This document shows, in pieces, positions 17,444 to 26,215 of a stretch of 64,000 bases of DNA. The notes below the pieces were generated by a model, which did no database searches, had not been told where the DNA came from, and was given only the letters and a program-made list of their open reading frames with translations. This DNA comes from Candidatus Cybelea sp. (GTDB lineage Bacteria; Vulcanimicrobiota; Vulcanimicrobiia; Vulcanimicrobiales; Vulcanimicrobiaceae): the NCBI GenBank assembly GCA_036489315.1, contig DASXFZ010000047.1, forward strand, positions 1 to 64,000, in the 5' to 3' direction. Position 1 is the stretch's first letter. Each line of letters opens with the position of its first letter. The position numbers were made by a program, and so were the translations under genes.

Positions 17444-17779
17444 ATGCATTTCAACGAGCGTATCGACCAGTCGACCGTCCAGGATCTGGAACTGGTTGCC
17501 GAGTCGGACCTATTCGCGATCTACGCGCTCGGCAGTCAGACGTACCTCTTGGTGCAGCGGCATCAAGGCACTCCGTGGATGGCGCTGCGCGTATCGGGCG
17601 ACGGCCTGTTCCGAATCTCCGCGCTTCTCAACGACGCGATGCGCCATCTGTACCGCGGCCTAGCCTCGCGCCTTTCACCAAACCATGTTGACGAGGAGGA
17701 CCGCGCTTCCGCTGGGGTCAGTGCACCACTGGGACCGGCGGACCCGGTGAACCGTCCGACCACCGACGGACCGGAATGA
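17444..17779 (+). CDS. Small protein, unknown function
   Basis: 111 residues, starting two bases after the LolA-like gene, so probably in the same operon. The first 75 residues look like a compact alpha/beta domain (TVQDLELVAESDLFAIYALG, then TPWMALRVSGDGLFRISAL); the tail is polar and disordered. The last 62 bases overlap the 3' end of the convergent gene at 17718, an unusually long overlap, so either the tail or the neighbour's end could be mis-set. Confidence 0.6.
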   Translation: MHFNERIDQSTVQDLELVAESDLFAIYALGSQTYLLVQRHQGTPWMALRVSGDGLFRISALLNDAMRHLYRGLASRLSPNHVDEEDRASAGVSAPLGPADPVNRPTTDGPE

Positions 17780-18428
17780 AGATCGTCATCGGTTCGTACG
17801 GGCGCATATGCGGCCCAGCAATGACCGGCGATCCATCCCAGCCGGCGGCCCAGGTCGATACTTGGTTGTACGCGATGAACGGCATCACGTGCGGTAGCCA
17901 CGGCCCCGCGACCTCATCGTTGAGGAAGCCCCCTTTCGAGAGCATGAACGCAAACGAGGCGGGTGCGGGGTCGGTGAAATGATGACTCGCGTACGCTGCT
18001 TGTGCCTTCTTCGCGATCTGTTCGCGAGTGTCGCCTGCTAACGCCCACTTCGTTCGCTCCACATACTGCGGCAGCACGCTTCGCACGGCCGGGGGATTGA
18101 AACAGCTCGGACCGCGCCCCTTCGGATTCCAGAACTCGGGGTCGTCGAGTCCAGCCGTCCAAGAGCGTTCGACAAGACAGACCCAGCCGTTGTCACCCTT
18201 GAGGGCGACGTAGTACCCCTGCTTGCCGAGCACCAGCACCGAGGCGTGCGCCGAGACCGAGGCCGGACCTGCGCTGCGCGCGAGTGCGATTTCCCCGGCG
18301 GACTCCATAAGGTACTTCCCGACCGGTGCCATTGTTGGGTATTTCGATGCTGCTTGCGTCGTTTGGCCTTCCGCCGAAGCGTAAGAGGCGAGCAGCATGG
18401 TAAGAGACAGGCACGCAATGTATTTCAC
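17718..18428 (-). CDS. Exported protein, unknown function
   Basis: 236 residues from GTG 18428, with a signal peptide (MKYIACLSLTMLLASYASAE). The frame is open further up to 18683, but that part has no coding look. Conserved-looking features are a central domain with strands (ASVLVLGKQGYYVALKGDNG, WVCLVERSWTAGLDDPEFWN), three cysteines and a C-terminal half with several aromatic residues (VMPFIAYNQVSTWAAGWDGS). Probably periplasmic. No family recognised. Confidence 0.7.
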   Translation of the reverse strand: MKYIACLSLTMLLASYASAEGQTTQAASKYPTMAPVGKYLMESAGEIALARSAGPASVSAHASVLVLGKQGYYVALKGDNGWVCLVERSWTAGLDDPEFWNPKGRGPSCFNPPAVRSVLPQYVERTKWALAGDTREQIAKKAQAAYASHHFTDPAPASFAFMLSKGGFLNDEVAGPWLPHVMPFIAYNQVSTWAAGWDGSPVIAGPHMRPYEPMTIFIPVRRWSDGSPGPPVPVVH

Positions 18429-18576
18429 GGAACCCCCCAAAAGCAGTCGTCGATCTATAATCGAACGGGAGTGGCCGAAAGTGACAGCCCCGCCTTTGGC
18501 TGCCGCCGCACAACCTAGCCATCGAGTGATCCCATTCGGGGCACTGGCGTGGTGGCTTTCGAACGCGCAGGCTAGC

Positions 18577-19224
18577 CTACCATATGTCTTGTTCGGTCCA
18601 CTGAGATTGGTAGACTGCACGGGTGAAATCAGCAAATAGCATAAGTATCTTCGAGTCGTAAGCGTCCCCCGCCAAAGACCCAAAGGGGATACTCAGGGCT
18701 AATATGGACGTATTGGGTTTTGCTTGCGGTGTCCCGACGAACGCGATGCTAATGTTCTTGTCATGAGGCTGAGCGGCGCAGCGCATGACGGCAAGGAGAT
18801 ACAGTGCCGCGCCATTTGAGGGAAATGTTTGCGATGAAGGCGCGATGTCATAGAAGTGATCCTTCTCCAGCACCGCCAGCAGTCGATCGAAGATGACCGG
18901 TGGCGAATCCTCTGTCGTTGAGTCCGTCGCTCCGCAGCAGGCGTGCTGCACTTCGCCGAAGCGGCTTTTGAGACAGGCGGGACCTCCGCCCTTAGCCACG
19001 TCGTTTAGCGAAACGTAGAGGGCAACCGTAACAGGACAGGCTCCACGCTGGACGCGATGGCCGCGACGGACTGCAACAGGTTCCGTGACCCCCTCTGATC
19101 GGAAATAGATGGCCGAGATGTCATGATAGGACGGCTTGGCTCCGGGCACGCACGATGCACTCGAAAAACTCGGAAGCGTAGCGAATCCTAGCGCAATCAG
19201 CGGCCCGCACACTGAGCCCTTCAT
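18577..19224 (-). CDS. Exported protein, unknown function
   Basis: 215 residues from ATG 19224 with a signal peptide (MKGSVCGPLIALGFATLPSF); an upstream extension to 19596 is antisense to the next gene and not credible. The mature part has cysteines in SSASCVPG, RGACPVTV, GPACLKS and HACCGATD, and a later domain LLAVLEKDHFYDIAPSSQTF. The cysteine content suggests disulfides and a periplasmic or secreted location. Family unknown. Confidence 0.65.
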   Translation of the reverse strand: MKGSVCGPLIALGFATLPSFSSASCVPGAKPSYHDISAIYFRSEGVTEPVAVRRGHRVQRGACPVTVALYVSLNDVAKGGGPACLKSRFGEVQHACCGATDSTTEDSPPVIFDRLLAVLEKDHFYDIAPSSQTFPSNGAALYLLAVMRCAAQPHDKNISIAFVGTPQAKPNTSILALSIPFGSLAGDAYDSKILMLFADFTRAVYQSQWTEQDIW

Positions 19225-19422
19225 GACTAGAAGAACTTTCGGAAAGGGCGGAACGTGACGAAAGGAGCTTCGCGCTAGGCTCGCCGGCCCCCGCGCGGTG
19301 AACCGCAATGGAACTAAGCCGGCGAGGCCGAACTCCTCATGCCGGTCTTTTCGTGCTACGAGGAGTAAGGCGAGATGGCATGCTGCTCTCGGTCGAAGAA
19401 TAACCGGTGAAATAGTGAGATC

Positions 19423-20331
19423 GTGAAAGCGGCGGTTCTGCACCGGTACGGCGGACCAGAAAATCTCATGTACGAAGAGCTTCCGGATCCCGTTCCGGGT
19501 GCGGGCGAAGTGCTCGTCAAAGTTGCCGCGGCCGGGATCAATCCGATCGACGTGCATTGGATCAGCGGGGCGACGGAAGCTTGGCGTACGCTGCAATTCC
19601 CCGCCGTGCTCGGTTGGGATGTTTCGGGAACGGTCGCGCAGCTGGGGAGCGGCGTAAACGAACTTTCAGTGGGCGACCGAGTTGCTGCCTGGGCGGATCA
19701 CACGTTCGCCGAGCTCGTGGTCGCGAAAGCGGAACTCTTCGCGCAGGTTCCCAGCGGGCTCGACCTCGTTGATGCGGCGGCACTGCCGCTCGTCACGCTG
19801 ACCGGCAGCCAGCTGATCTCGATGGGGAGCGGTATGAAGCCGGGCGATACGGTAATCGTCGCAGGGGCCGCCGGCGGAGTCGGCCGTTCTGCCGTGTATA
19901 TGGCCAAGAAGCTCGGCGGCACCGTCATCGCAGGGGTCCTTCAGAGCCAGCTTGATCAGGCGCAAAGCATCGGCGCGCATCGCACCGTTGCACTGGACGA
20001 TCCTGCCGCGTTTGCAGCGCTGCCGCAAGTCGAGATCGTCGCGAACTGTGTGGGCGGTGCGACGGCGTCCGAACTGATGGGCAAAGTCAAAGCCGGCGGG
20101 ACCTTCGCATCGGTCACGGGTCCGCCGGGCAACGCCGACGCGTATCCAGCGGTCAAGGTCGTCTCGTTCCGCTCTAAATCGAACAGCGCGCAACTTCGCG
20201 CGATAATGGAGGCCGTCGCCACTGGCGAGCTTACGATTCCAATCGACCGGCGGATTCCGCTGCGGGACGCAGCCGCTGGAGTGGCTGCGGAGGCGAAGGG
20301 CGGCATCGGCAAAGTGCTGCTTGTCCCCTAA
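19423..20331 (+). CDS. Zinc-independent MDR NADP-dependent oxidoreductase (quinone-oxidoreductase-like)
   Basis: 302 residues starting at GTG 19423. N-terminal GroES-like domain (MKAAVLHRYGGPENLMYEEL, AAAGINPIDVHWISG), then a Rossmann domain with the AGAAGGVGRSAVYMAKKLG nucleotide loop. No structural-zinc cysteine cluster and no zinc ligands are seen, so it belongs with quinone-oxidoreductase-like MDR enzymes, which reduce quinones or activated double bonds with NADPH. Convergent overlap of four bases with the VOC gene. Confidence 0.9.
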   Translation: MKAAVLHRYGGPENLMYEELPDPVPGAGEVLVKVAAAGINPIDVHWISGATEAWRTLQFPAVLGWDVSGTVAQLGSGVNELSVGDRVAAWADHTFAELVVAKAELFAQVPSGLDLVDAAALPLVTLTGSQLISMGSGMKPGDTVIVAGAAGGVGRSAVYMAKKLGGTVIAGVLQSQLDQAQSIGAHRTVALDDPAAFAALPQVEIVANCVGGATASELMGKVKAGGTFASVTGPPGNADAYPAVKVVSFRSKSNSAQLRAIMEAVATGELTIPIDRRIPLRDAAAGVAAEAKGGIGKVLLVP

Positions 20332-20786
20332 AGCACGTCGGTTGGATCCGGCTTGCTCTGTCCGACCTCGATAATGTAACCGTCGGGATCCCGAATGTAG
20401 CAGCGAATCTCGCCGTACTTATCTTTCGGCTCCGTGATGAACTCGGCGCCTCGGCTCTTCCATAATTCATAGCATGCCTGAATATCGGCAACGCGGATAT
20501 TCAAAAAGCTGCTCACCGTATCTGGGTCGGCGGGAACGCTGAGCGTTACCGAGGGCTTATCCGGAGTTGGGCCGCCCCCAACGTTGACAATGAGCCACGT
20601 ATTCGCGATCTGAATGTGCCCAGACGCGCCCTTGCTGTCGCCTCTGCTCAGAACGCGGCCGCCGAAGACCTTTTCGTAGAAGCGAGCCGATCGGTCGATG
20701 TCGGCGACGGTGATAAAATGTGTGACGGTGAACCCGTCCCGCGGGGGCATCTCATAGCTTTTCTGTTCGATTTGTACGCTGTTCAT
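20328..20786 (-). CDS. VOC (glyoxalase/bleomycin-resistance) family protein
   Basis: 152 residues from ATG 20786. The fold is shown by FITVADIDRSARFYEKVFGG at the start and GEIRCYIRDPDGYIIEVGQS at the end, with the usual D-P-D-G turn and metal-ligand positions (His28 in THFI and Glu near the end). Such enzymes are metal-dependent dioxygenases, isomerases or resistance proteins; the substrate is not deducible. An upstream extension to 21194 exists but has no homology to the fold. Confidence 0.88.
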   Translation of the reverse strand: MNSVQIEQKSYEMPPRDGFTVTHFITVADIDRSARFYEKVFGGRVLSRGDSKGASGHIQIANTWLIVNVGGGPTPDKPSVTLSVPADPDTVSSFLNIRVADIQACYELWKSRGAEFITEPKDKYGEIRCYIRDPDGYIIEVGQSKPDPTDVL

Positions 20787-20989
20787 TTGATGACTCCAAT
20801 TCCGATCCAGTGCTGATCTGGTATCCGCCGGGATCGACCAGGAATTTATTATAGATAGAGAGGGGAACCGGTGCATCCGAGATGCCTTTGTCTTTGTCCT
20901 TCCAACTCGCCGGGAGCCACGCGCAACGCAAGACACGCATCTCAGTTCTGCGCTAGCATTGGGTCGATCTCGGCGTCGTTGATTTTTGG

Positions 20990-21469
20990 CTACCGCGACA
21001 AGTTCGCCGGAGAAGCGAATGCGGGTGCGCCATTCTCGGTGCCCTTGATAGGGCAAGGCATACGGCCGATATCGTATCTGATGTCCGCTGACACCGCGGC
21101 CGGGGCAGCTCTTGTCGTGAAGACCTCGCCATCCCATTTGAAATATGTGCCAGTCGTCCAAAAGACGTGCGTCAAGTGGGTTGGGCTGATCCACGGCTCA
21201 AAGAAGACGACGAACGGTATACCAAGTCTTGGATTCGAAGGGAAAGCATACCGCACCATATCTTCTTGGCAAGACTTCACTCTTCGAAGCGCCTCGCGGA
21301 TCATTGAAATCTCTTTGGATGTTAGCCCAGGCTGCCCGGGCTCGTTGTAGTCTTTGGCCACGTACGATGGCCACTGCGGCGGTGTGGATGGCAAGGTCCC
21401 AGGCGGGCAGGTGGGCTCACTTGGGTCTGCATAATGATTCGCTCGCCGGCTCGACATCGGAGCCTTCAT
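20990..21469 (-). CDS. Unnamed protein family, paralogue of the gene at 59644
   Basis: 159 residues. The middle segment AKDYNEPGQPGLTSKEISMI followed by REALRRVKSCQEDMVRYA aligns with ALDYGKPGQPRLGALAARQI and RGVLREVKPCQRRLLRYI of the protein at 59644-60108; the next part (PFVVFFEPW against DLFFAVQSK) also fits. That relative has a lipoprotein signal; this one has none, so its 5' end may be lost or mis-set (ATG 21457 is an alternative start). Function unknown. Confidence 0.65.
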   Translation of the reverse strand: MKAPMSSRRANHYADPSEPTCPPGTLPSTPPQWPSYVAKDYNEPGQPGLTSKEISMIREALRRVKSCQEDMVRYAFPSNPRLGIPFVVFFEPWISPTHLTHVFWTTGTYFKWDGEVFTTRAAPAAVSADIRYDIGRMPCPIKGTENGAPAFASPANLSR

Positions 21470-21484
21470 TTTGTTGTCTGTGCC

Positions 21485-22447
21485 CTACCAGGAAATGACG
21501 ATTTTCCCGTTGCCGGATGCGGCCGCGCCTCGGCGATTCGAAATCTGCTTCGCCTTGGACGTGACGTAGGAAGAACCGCCCCCGCCCCCGCCTCCGGAGC
21601 CGTCATAGGAGCCGCTGTAACGACCGCCTCCGCCGCCGCCGCCACCACCGAAGTAACCACCGGCGCCGCGACCGCCCCCGCCGCCGAACGCCGACCCACA
21701 GCCCTGACCGCCTGCGCCACCCTTGCCGAGCGTTCCGCTCGTTCCATCATTAGAACAGCTGCCGTGGCTCGCGCCTTCGCCGCCCGAGCCGCCGGCGCTC
21801 TGCGCGCCTCCCCGACCACCGTCACCGTCGCTTCGGCCGTAGCAGCATCCGTTCGCGCCGTGTTTGCCGGTTTCGCCGCCGCCGGCGCCGCCGCCACCGC
21901 TCTTGCTGCCGCTGCAGCAGCCACCGTAGACGCCGGCGCCCGCACCGCCGGCCGCGACCACGATGCGATCCGCAATTTTGTCACCACTCTGCCGGACATC
22001 CGAAGCGCCACCTCCACCGCCGCCCGCGCCAACGTACGCTGGGCCGCCGCTCGGCGCGCCGCCATCGCCGCCGCCGTTAAAACCGCCGGAGCCGGGCCCG
22101 GCAATACCGCCCTCCCCGCCAACGAAGATCCGAAGCGTCTCGTCCGGTGTGACGCCGACCTTCGCCTTTACCAAACCGCCGGCGCCGCCCCTTGAATCGG
22201 GACTCGTCCCTTCGCCGCTCGCACCGCTCGCCGTCACCGTGACGCTTGTGACGCCGCTCGGCACCGTAAAGCTCTGTTTGCTGCCTGTGTAGGTAAAGCT
22301 CTGCGAGTGTTTTTCGCCGCGCGGTACTGTCGCGGGATTGACTTCGCTGCTCGTACCGGCCGCGAACTGCGATCCGCCACAGCCCGCCAACATCGCAATT
22401 GCAAAGCCGCTGGTAAACGCCGCGCGGCTCAAACCTAAAATCTTCAT
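21485..22447 (-). CDS. Glycine-rich lipoprotein
   Basis: 320 residues from ATG 22447, which has a GGGGAGGG ribosome-binding site. The signal peptide ends in a lipobox MLAGC followed by GGSQFAAG. The first part of the mature protein, SQSFTYTGSKQSFTVPSGVT followed by SVTVTASGA, is the strand motif that opens many bacterial glycine-rich surface proteins. Then about 230 residues are mostly GGGG blocks with scattered cysteines (GGCCSGSK, NGCCYGRS, HGSCSND, GQGCGS) and a short C-terminal strand (GKIVISW). Likely an outer-surface or matrix protein; the cysteine doublets are unusual for such low complexity. Confidence 0.8.
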   Translation of the reverse strand: MKILGLSRAAFTSGFAIAMLAGCGGSQFAAGTSSEVNPATVPRGEKHSQSFTYTGSKQSFTVPSGVTSVTVTASGASGEGTSPDSRGGAGGLVKAKVGVTPDETLRIFVGGEGGIAGPGSGGFNGGGDGGAPSGGPAYVGAGGGGGGASDVRQSGDKIADRIVVAAGGAGAGVYGGCCSGSKSGGGGAGGGETGKHGANGCCYGRSDGDGGRGGAQSAGGSGGEGASHGSCSNDGTSGTLGKGGAGGQGCGSAFGGGGGRGAGGYFGGGGGGGGGRYSGSYDGSGGGGGGGSSYVTSKAKQISNRRGAAASGNGKIVISW

Positions 22448-22563
22448 ACACCCTCCCCTCGCTCCGTAACCAGAGCGCCCGTCAAGAACGTTCGGCTCGC
22501 GGCCTGCGGTTCCCATGGCAGCGAGGCTCAGGGATTCAGGGATTGCGGCAATGGCCGTGCGGA

Positions 22564-22612
22564 GTCACCGGGGCTCGGCTGAGGCAAGGCCGAAATTCCC
22601 GAGAGCCGTGAC
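22564..22612 (+). promoter_or_regulatory. Conserved hairpin-closed leader element, copy 1
   Basis: The 49 bases begin GTCACCGGGGCT and end GCCGTGAC; GTCAC and GTGAC pair to close the element, and CAAGGCCGAAA sits in the middle. A second copy with the same ends and core is at 33235-33285. Both lie 24-38 bases upstream of a gene for an exported protein on the same strand. It could be a structured 5' leader, an operator or a mobile palindromic repeat; I cannot match it to a known riboswitch class. Confidence 0.5.
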
Positions 22613-22649
22613 GTTACGGAGCAAGGGGTACAGTGATGAAAAGTGACTC

Positions 22650-23891
22650 ATGATCTCTCTCATCGCCGCAGCGGTGTATGCGTTGCACGCCATCTCGCTT
22701 CCGTCAGGATGGTCGTTAGTTACACCAACGTCCGGCTTCGACGTTTCGACCGAGCCGACGTCCGAAGCGATCGCTCGAAACGGCGCCGTTGCCGTCTTAT
22801 TAACGCGGACAGGTAACCCTGGAGGCGCAGCGCGGCGTCTACTAATTGTTCGAGCAAATGGTACGCGCCTGATCCTGCAACCGCGATCCCTTGACATCGC
22901 AAATGCCTTTCCGCATTCCACTAAGCCGTCAGACTGTATGGCCGATGTCGATTCCTGCCCGTACTTCGAACGCGTCACGCTGGCGCCGGATGGCACGCCA
23001 TTTGTTACGCTGACCTCCGACTTCAGCGGCGCCTACTCGGGATCAGAGCGACGAGGTTTCGTATGGAATGGCAGATGGCACCCGGTGCCGCCCGGCAAGG
23101 CATTTAGCGGAGTTGGGAAGCCGGATGATCCTGAGAACGTTTCGATTTCGGCAGCTGACGGCGGATTGATATTTGCTTTCGTGGGCGACTACCAAGACAG
23201 GTTTCCTAACGAGGATCTGGACCTGGCGTTGCAAGATCGGTATTACATGGCCGAGGTATCAGGCGTGAGCTACGAGGGCGTAACCGTTGCACTCGGCATC
23301 GGCAATGCGACCGCCATGAGCGGAGCATTCGTAGCTGGATTCGACGGAGACCTCAAACTTGTACCGTCCAGAAATCACGATTTGGTCGCAGTCGCTTGGC
23401 GTTGCGCATTCAACAAACTCGCCAACGCTCGCGCATGCGCGAGAAACACGCTCGGCCCCGGGATTGCATACGGCATCGACTCATACGGAGAGGCGGTCGG
23501 CGACAATGAGTCGTCGGTGCCCGACTTGGGGTCGTTGCCGCTGCATAGCGCTGGTTTCCCGGTGCTCTGGCGCCATGGGCATACGCTGATGCTTTCCAAA
23601 GACGATCGGGGTGCGGCGTACGCAATCTCGGGAAGCGGCGTCATAGCGGGCACATTAACCACCGGACCAGGCTCGGACGCTCTACTAAGTGGCTTCGTCG
23701 CAAATGCGCGTGAGAAAACACCTCGAGCCTTCCCGCTTGACGAGCTCGTTCAGAATGACCGAGGGCGGCACGTAGAAGCCGCTTTAGGGGTAGCCGACGA
23801 TGGCCGCATTCTCGCCTTTGTCACCGACCGCGATGGTCGGAGCGAGCTTGCCGTGTTAGCGCCGGCACCCGCCGTTAGAAAGTCTCGATAA
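22650..23891 (+). CDS. Exported protein, HAF-like repeats
   Basis: 413 residues. An in-frame TGA six bases before the ATG fixes 22650 as the first possible start. The N-terminus ISLIAAAVYALHAISLP is signal-like. The body has extended beta repeats (RVTLAPDGTPFVTLTSDFSG, then RRGFVWNGRWHPVPP; later IAYGIDSYGEAVGDNESS and GAAYAISGSGVIAGTL), the last two being of the type seen in HAF/YD-poor extracellular propeller proteins. Likely extracellular and of unknown ligand. A five-codon upstream frame (ATG 22636) with its own ribosome-binding site ends overlapping this start. Confidence 0.75.
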   Translation: MISLIAAAVYALHAISLPSGWSLVTPTSGFDVSTEPTSEAIARNGAVAVLLTRTGNPGGAARRLLIVRANGTRLILQPRSLDIANAFPHSTKPSDCMADVDSCPYFERVTLAPDGTPFVTLTSDFSGAYSGSERRGFVWNGRWHPVPPGKAFSGVGKPDDPENVSISAADGGLIFAFVGDYQDRFPNEDLDLALQDRYYMAEVSGVSYEGVTVALGIGNATAMSGAFVAGFDGDLKLVPSRNHDLVAVAWRCAFNKLANARACARNTLGPGIAYGIDSYGEAVGDNESSVPDLGSLPLHSAGFPVLWRHGHTLMLSKDDRGAAYAISGSGVIAGTLTTGPGSDALLSGFVANAREKTPRAFPLDELVQNDRGRHVEAALGVADDGRILAFVTDRDGRSELAVLAPAPAVRKSR

Positions 23892-23972
23892 TTGCGCACC
23901 TGCGAATGCGCCGGCCCGTTCGCCGCTCCGCCGCTGAGTGGGCGCAGCCTGCCAAGACCGCGCGGTGACGCG

Positions 23973-24914
23973 TTATGGCAGCAGGGGCGGCCAGTACGCT
24001 GATCCCTCCGGCGTATGGAGATCTTTGCCGATTTGTCTCTTGGACGGCTTAAGTGAGCCGGGTGCGAATTCGGCGATCGAGCTGCTGCCGTAGTTAACAA
24101 CATAAAGCCAGCCTTGCTCGTTGACCGTGACGTTCACGGGGCCATCTAGTCCTTGCGTGATCGTTTGATCTGGCTCGCTGGCGCCGGATTTAAACTCAGC
24201 GACCGTGTTTTGCAATTCATTGGCGACGTATAGCGTCCCGTTCGCATCGACCGCGATGCCGAATGGTGACGTTACACCATCGGTGATGGTGCGGAATGGG
24301 GCCTTCTTGCCGGACGCGTAAACAACGACATTTCCACTGCCTGAGCTCGCGCGATTTGCAACGTAAATATTTCCCGACCGATCAATCGCGACGCCGAGCG
24401 GGTTGGTCAGACCCTTCATGATTATCGTCGCCGGTTTTCTCGAACCCGGCGCATATTCGGTTAGGCTTGGACCCGAGCGCCGTTTGAAGCGAAATACGTA
24501 AGGGTCCGTTACCCAAAGATTGCCCTCGCTGTCAATCGCGCAGAACACCGGCTCCCCGAGGCCCTTTTTTATGATCCTTGTGGGGCGGCTTCGACCGGCT
24601 GGGTATTCCGAGATCCAACCCGCAGCGTTCATTACGTACAACGTTCCGTTCCCGTCAATGCAATCTCCGGATGGCTCCTCCAAGCCGATCGTGACCTGCC
24701 TTTCGGGGCTCGGGCTCTTTCCGGAAGCATCGTACACCAAGATGCTGTTGCTGGCGTACTCCGTGACGAACAAGCGCGGCTGGGAGGGAGCTCGCACCCC
24801 GGAGGTATTTTGCCTCATCGCCTCCGGCGCGGCGAACGTAGCCTGCGAGTCGCATCCTGAGAGCAAGGCCGCAGCCGCACCGATGCTAAGCGCAAAGCGA
24901 TCCAAGTCTGCCAT
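23973..24914 (-). CDS. NHL-repeat lipoprotein
   Basis: 313 residues from ATG 24914, which has GGGAGGGAG upstream; seven extra codons to 24935 are unlikely. Lipobox LLSGC at about position 20. The mature part carries NHL blades: SGDCIDGNGTLYVMNA, VFCAIDSEGNLWVTDP, LGVAIDRSGNIYVANR, FGIAVDANGTLYVANE, VNVTVNEQGWLYVVNY. Expected to be a lipid-anchored beta-propeller facing the periplasm or outside. Its start is 40 bases after the stop of the paralogous lipoprotein gene upstream, so they may be cotranscribed. Confidence 0.85.
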   Translation of the reverse strand: MADLDRFALSIGAAAALLSGCDSQATFAAPEAMRQNTSGVRAPSQPRLFVTEYASNSILVYDASGKSPSPERQVTIGLEEPSGDCIDGNGTLYVMNAAGWISEYPAGRSRPTRIIKKGLGEPVFCAIDSEGNLWVTDPYVFRFKRRSGPSLTEYAPGSRKPATIIMKGLTNPLGVAIDRSGNIYVANRASSGSGNVVVYASGKKAPFRTITDGVTSPFGIAVDANGTLYVANELQNTVAEFKSGASEPDQTITQGLDGPVNVTVNEQGWLYVVNYGSSSIAEFAPGSLKPSKRQIGKDLHTPEGSAYWPPLLP

Positions 24915-24954
24915 GAACACTCCCTCCCCAAGCACAATGGATTTGCAGAACGGA

Positions 24955-25971
24955 CTATTTCTTCGCTGCTGTCACCCCGAGCGGCTCATCGAAGCTCCCC
25001 GTGAAGACCGCAAGCGGCGAACCGCCGGCCGGGTATTTGAACACCTCGCCGCCATTATTTCCCGCGTCGCCGCAATACAGCAGGCTTTTAACGATCCACG
25101 TCTGGGCGCAATCGCCGGCCCCAGTGTACTGTATCGTGTTCTTCAACGTCGCCGTCGTTCCACTAAGCGAGTACTGGTACGTCTGGCTGGTGATCTGGTC
25201 AAACACGGTAACGTTGGTGCCATCCCACTGCACCGAGCCGGGGAAGACCGGAGAGTTGCTTGTCTTGATCGTAACGAATTTGCTGCTGCCCTTCGGAAGC
25301 TCGACCAGTCCGAAGCTGCCGCTCTCAAAAAACCCGTCGGCAAAGAGATTGCCTTTGGCATCGTAGCCGTTAAAGAACTCTTCGGATAACGGAGTATTGT
25401 ACACCGTACCCGAGCCGGTCGCGTTCTTGAAGATCACGACCTGACCGCCGGAACTGCCAGAATTACCTATTAGGACCCCGACCGCAAGATCGCCGCTAGT
25501 GTTCATAGCACAGCTGGACGTGTACATGTAGTCAAGAGAAAGCGATCTGAGCAGCTTCTTTGGAACCTTGTACTCGGTAATCAGGTCGTTCGTACGCCCG
25601 GCGTTCCAGAAAATCTTCTTCCCGTAGCCGTACAAAACGTTGGTGCACCCCTGGCCGCCAAGGCCATTGATCTGACCGATCATTGCGTCACTTTTTGGAT
25701 AGTTGAAAATGCTGCCGTACGAGCCGTAATCGTTGAAGATGAACTCGTAGTCCTTCGACTTCGCTTTATCCGGTACAAGTTCCGCATAACGCGGTAGTGG
25801 ATTCAGCCTCGCCGCCGTTACCGGCCTCCCATTCACGAACAGCGTCCTACCGACGTGGGTCGTAGTGAAGGTCGCGGCTGACGGCGTCACCGTCGAGCCG
25901 CTCCCGCACGCCGAAACAATGGCGAGCGCTACGACAGCGCCGGCGCACTTAAGTAAACCAACGGTGTTCAT
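24955..25971 (-). CDS. Lipoprotein of an unnamed family, tandem copy 2
   Basis: 338 residues with signal and lipobox (LLKCAGAVVALAIVSACGSG) and an AAGGAG ribosome-binding site. By eye about 90% identical (33 differences) to the gene at 26216-27232, with the same length. The body has propeller-like segments: IFNYPKSDAMIGQINGLGGQ, ITEYKVPKKLL, FNGYDAKGNLFADGF, ELPKGSSKFVTI, FPGSVQWDG, VFKYPAGGSPLAVF. Each ends a beta unit with a Y-P or L-P-K-G turn, as in NHL-like proteins without the strict NHL consensus. Probable surface or periplasmic binding protein. Confidence 0.82.
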   Translation of the reverse strand: MNTVGLLKCAGAVVALAIVSACGSGSTVTPSAATFTTTHVGRTLFVNGRPVTAARLNPLPRYAELVPDKAKSKDYEFIFNDYGSYGSIFNYPKSDAMIGQINGLGGQGCTNVLYGYGKKIFWNAGRTNDLITEYKVPKKLLRSLSLDYMYTSSCAMNTSGDLAVGVLIGNSGSSGGQVVIFKNATGSGTVYNTPLSEEFFNGYDAKGNLFADGFFESGSFGLVELPKGSSKFVTIKTSNSPVFPGSVQWDGTNVTVFDQITSQTYQYSLSGTTATLKNTIQYTGAGDCAQTWIVKSLLYCGDAGNNGGEVFKYPAGGSPLAVFTGSFDEPLGVTAAKK

Positions 25972-26170
25972 TAACCTTGCTCCTTTGAAGTAGATATCAG
26001 GCGTCGCGCTCGGTCTCTTGACAAGGCTTAGTTAGCGATCGGCACCCCGAGCAGCGATACTGGTGTTCACTTGGTCTTCTACCGGCGTTGGAGCCGCGCC
26101 TTCACGGTGCGTCCGTCGTCGGGGACCGCCCTGCCGCTTTGCACGGCGTCACGCCAAGCTTCGACGTTGG

Positions 26171-26201
26171 GCTCGCTGGGGTGCGGCGCACCCCAGCGAG
26201 C
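26171..26201. terminator. 14-base perfect inverted repeat after the first tandem lipoprotein gene
   Basis: GCTCGCTGGGGTGC and its exact complement flank a three-base loop, 15 bases beyond the stop codon of the minus-strand gene at 26216. No T tract follows on the minus strand, so it is either a terminator of the stem-only type, an mRNA 3'-end stabiliser or a remnant of the duplication that made the two copies. Confidence 0.6.
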
Positions 26202-26215
26202 ACGTGCGTTAAAGA

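Noticed and set aside
21434-22195. 253-residue Ala-rich plus-strand frame
   Set aside because: Antisense of the GGGG-coding gene; alanine and proline runs come from GCC and CCG on the reverse strand.
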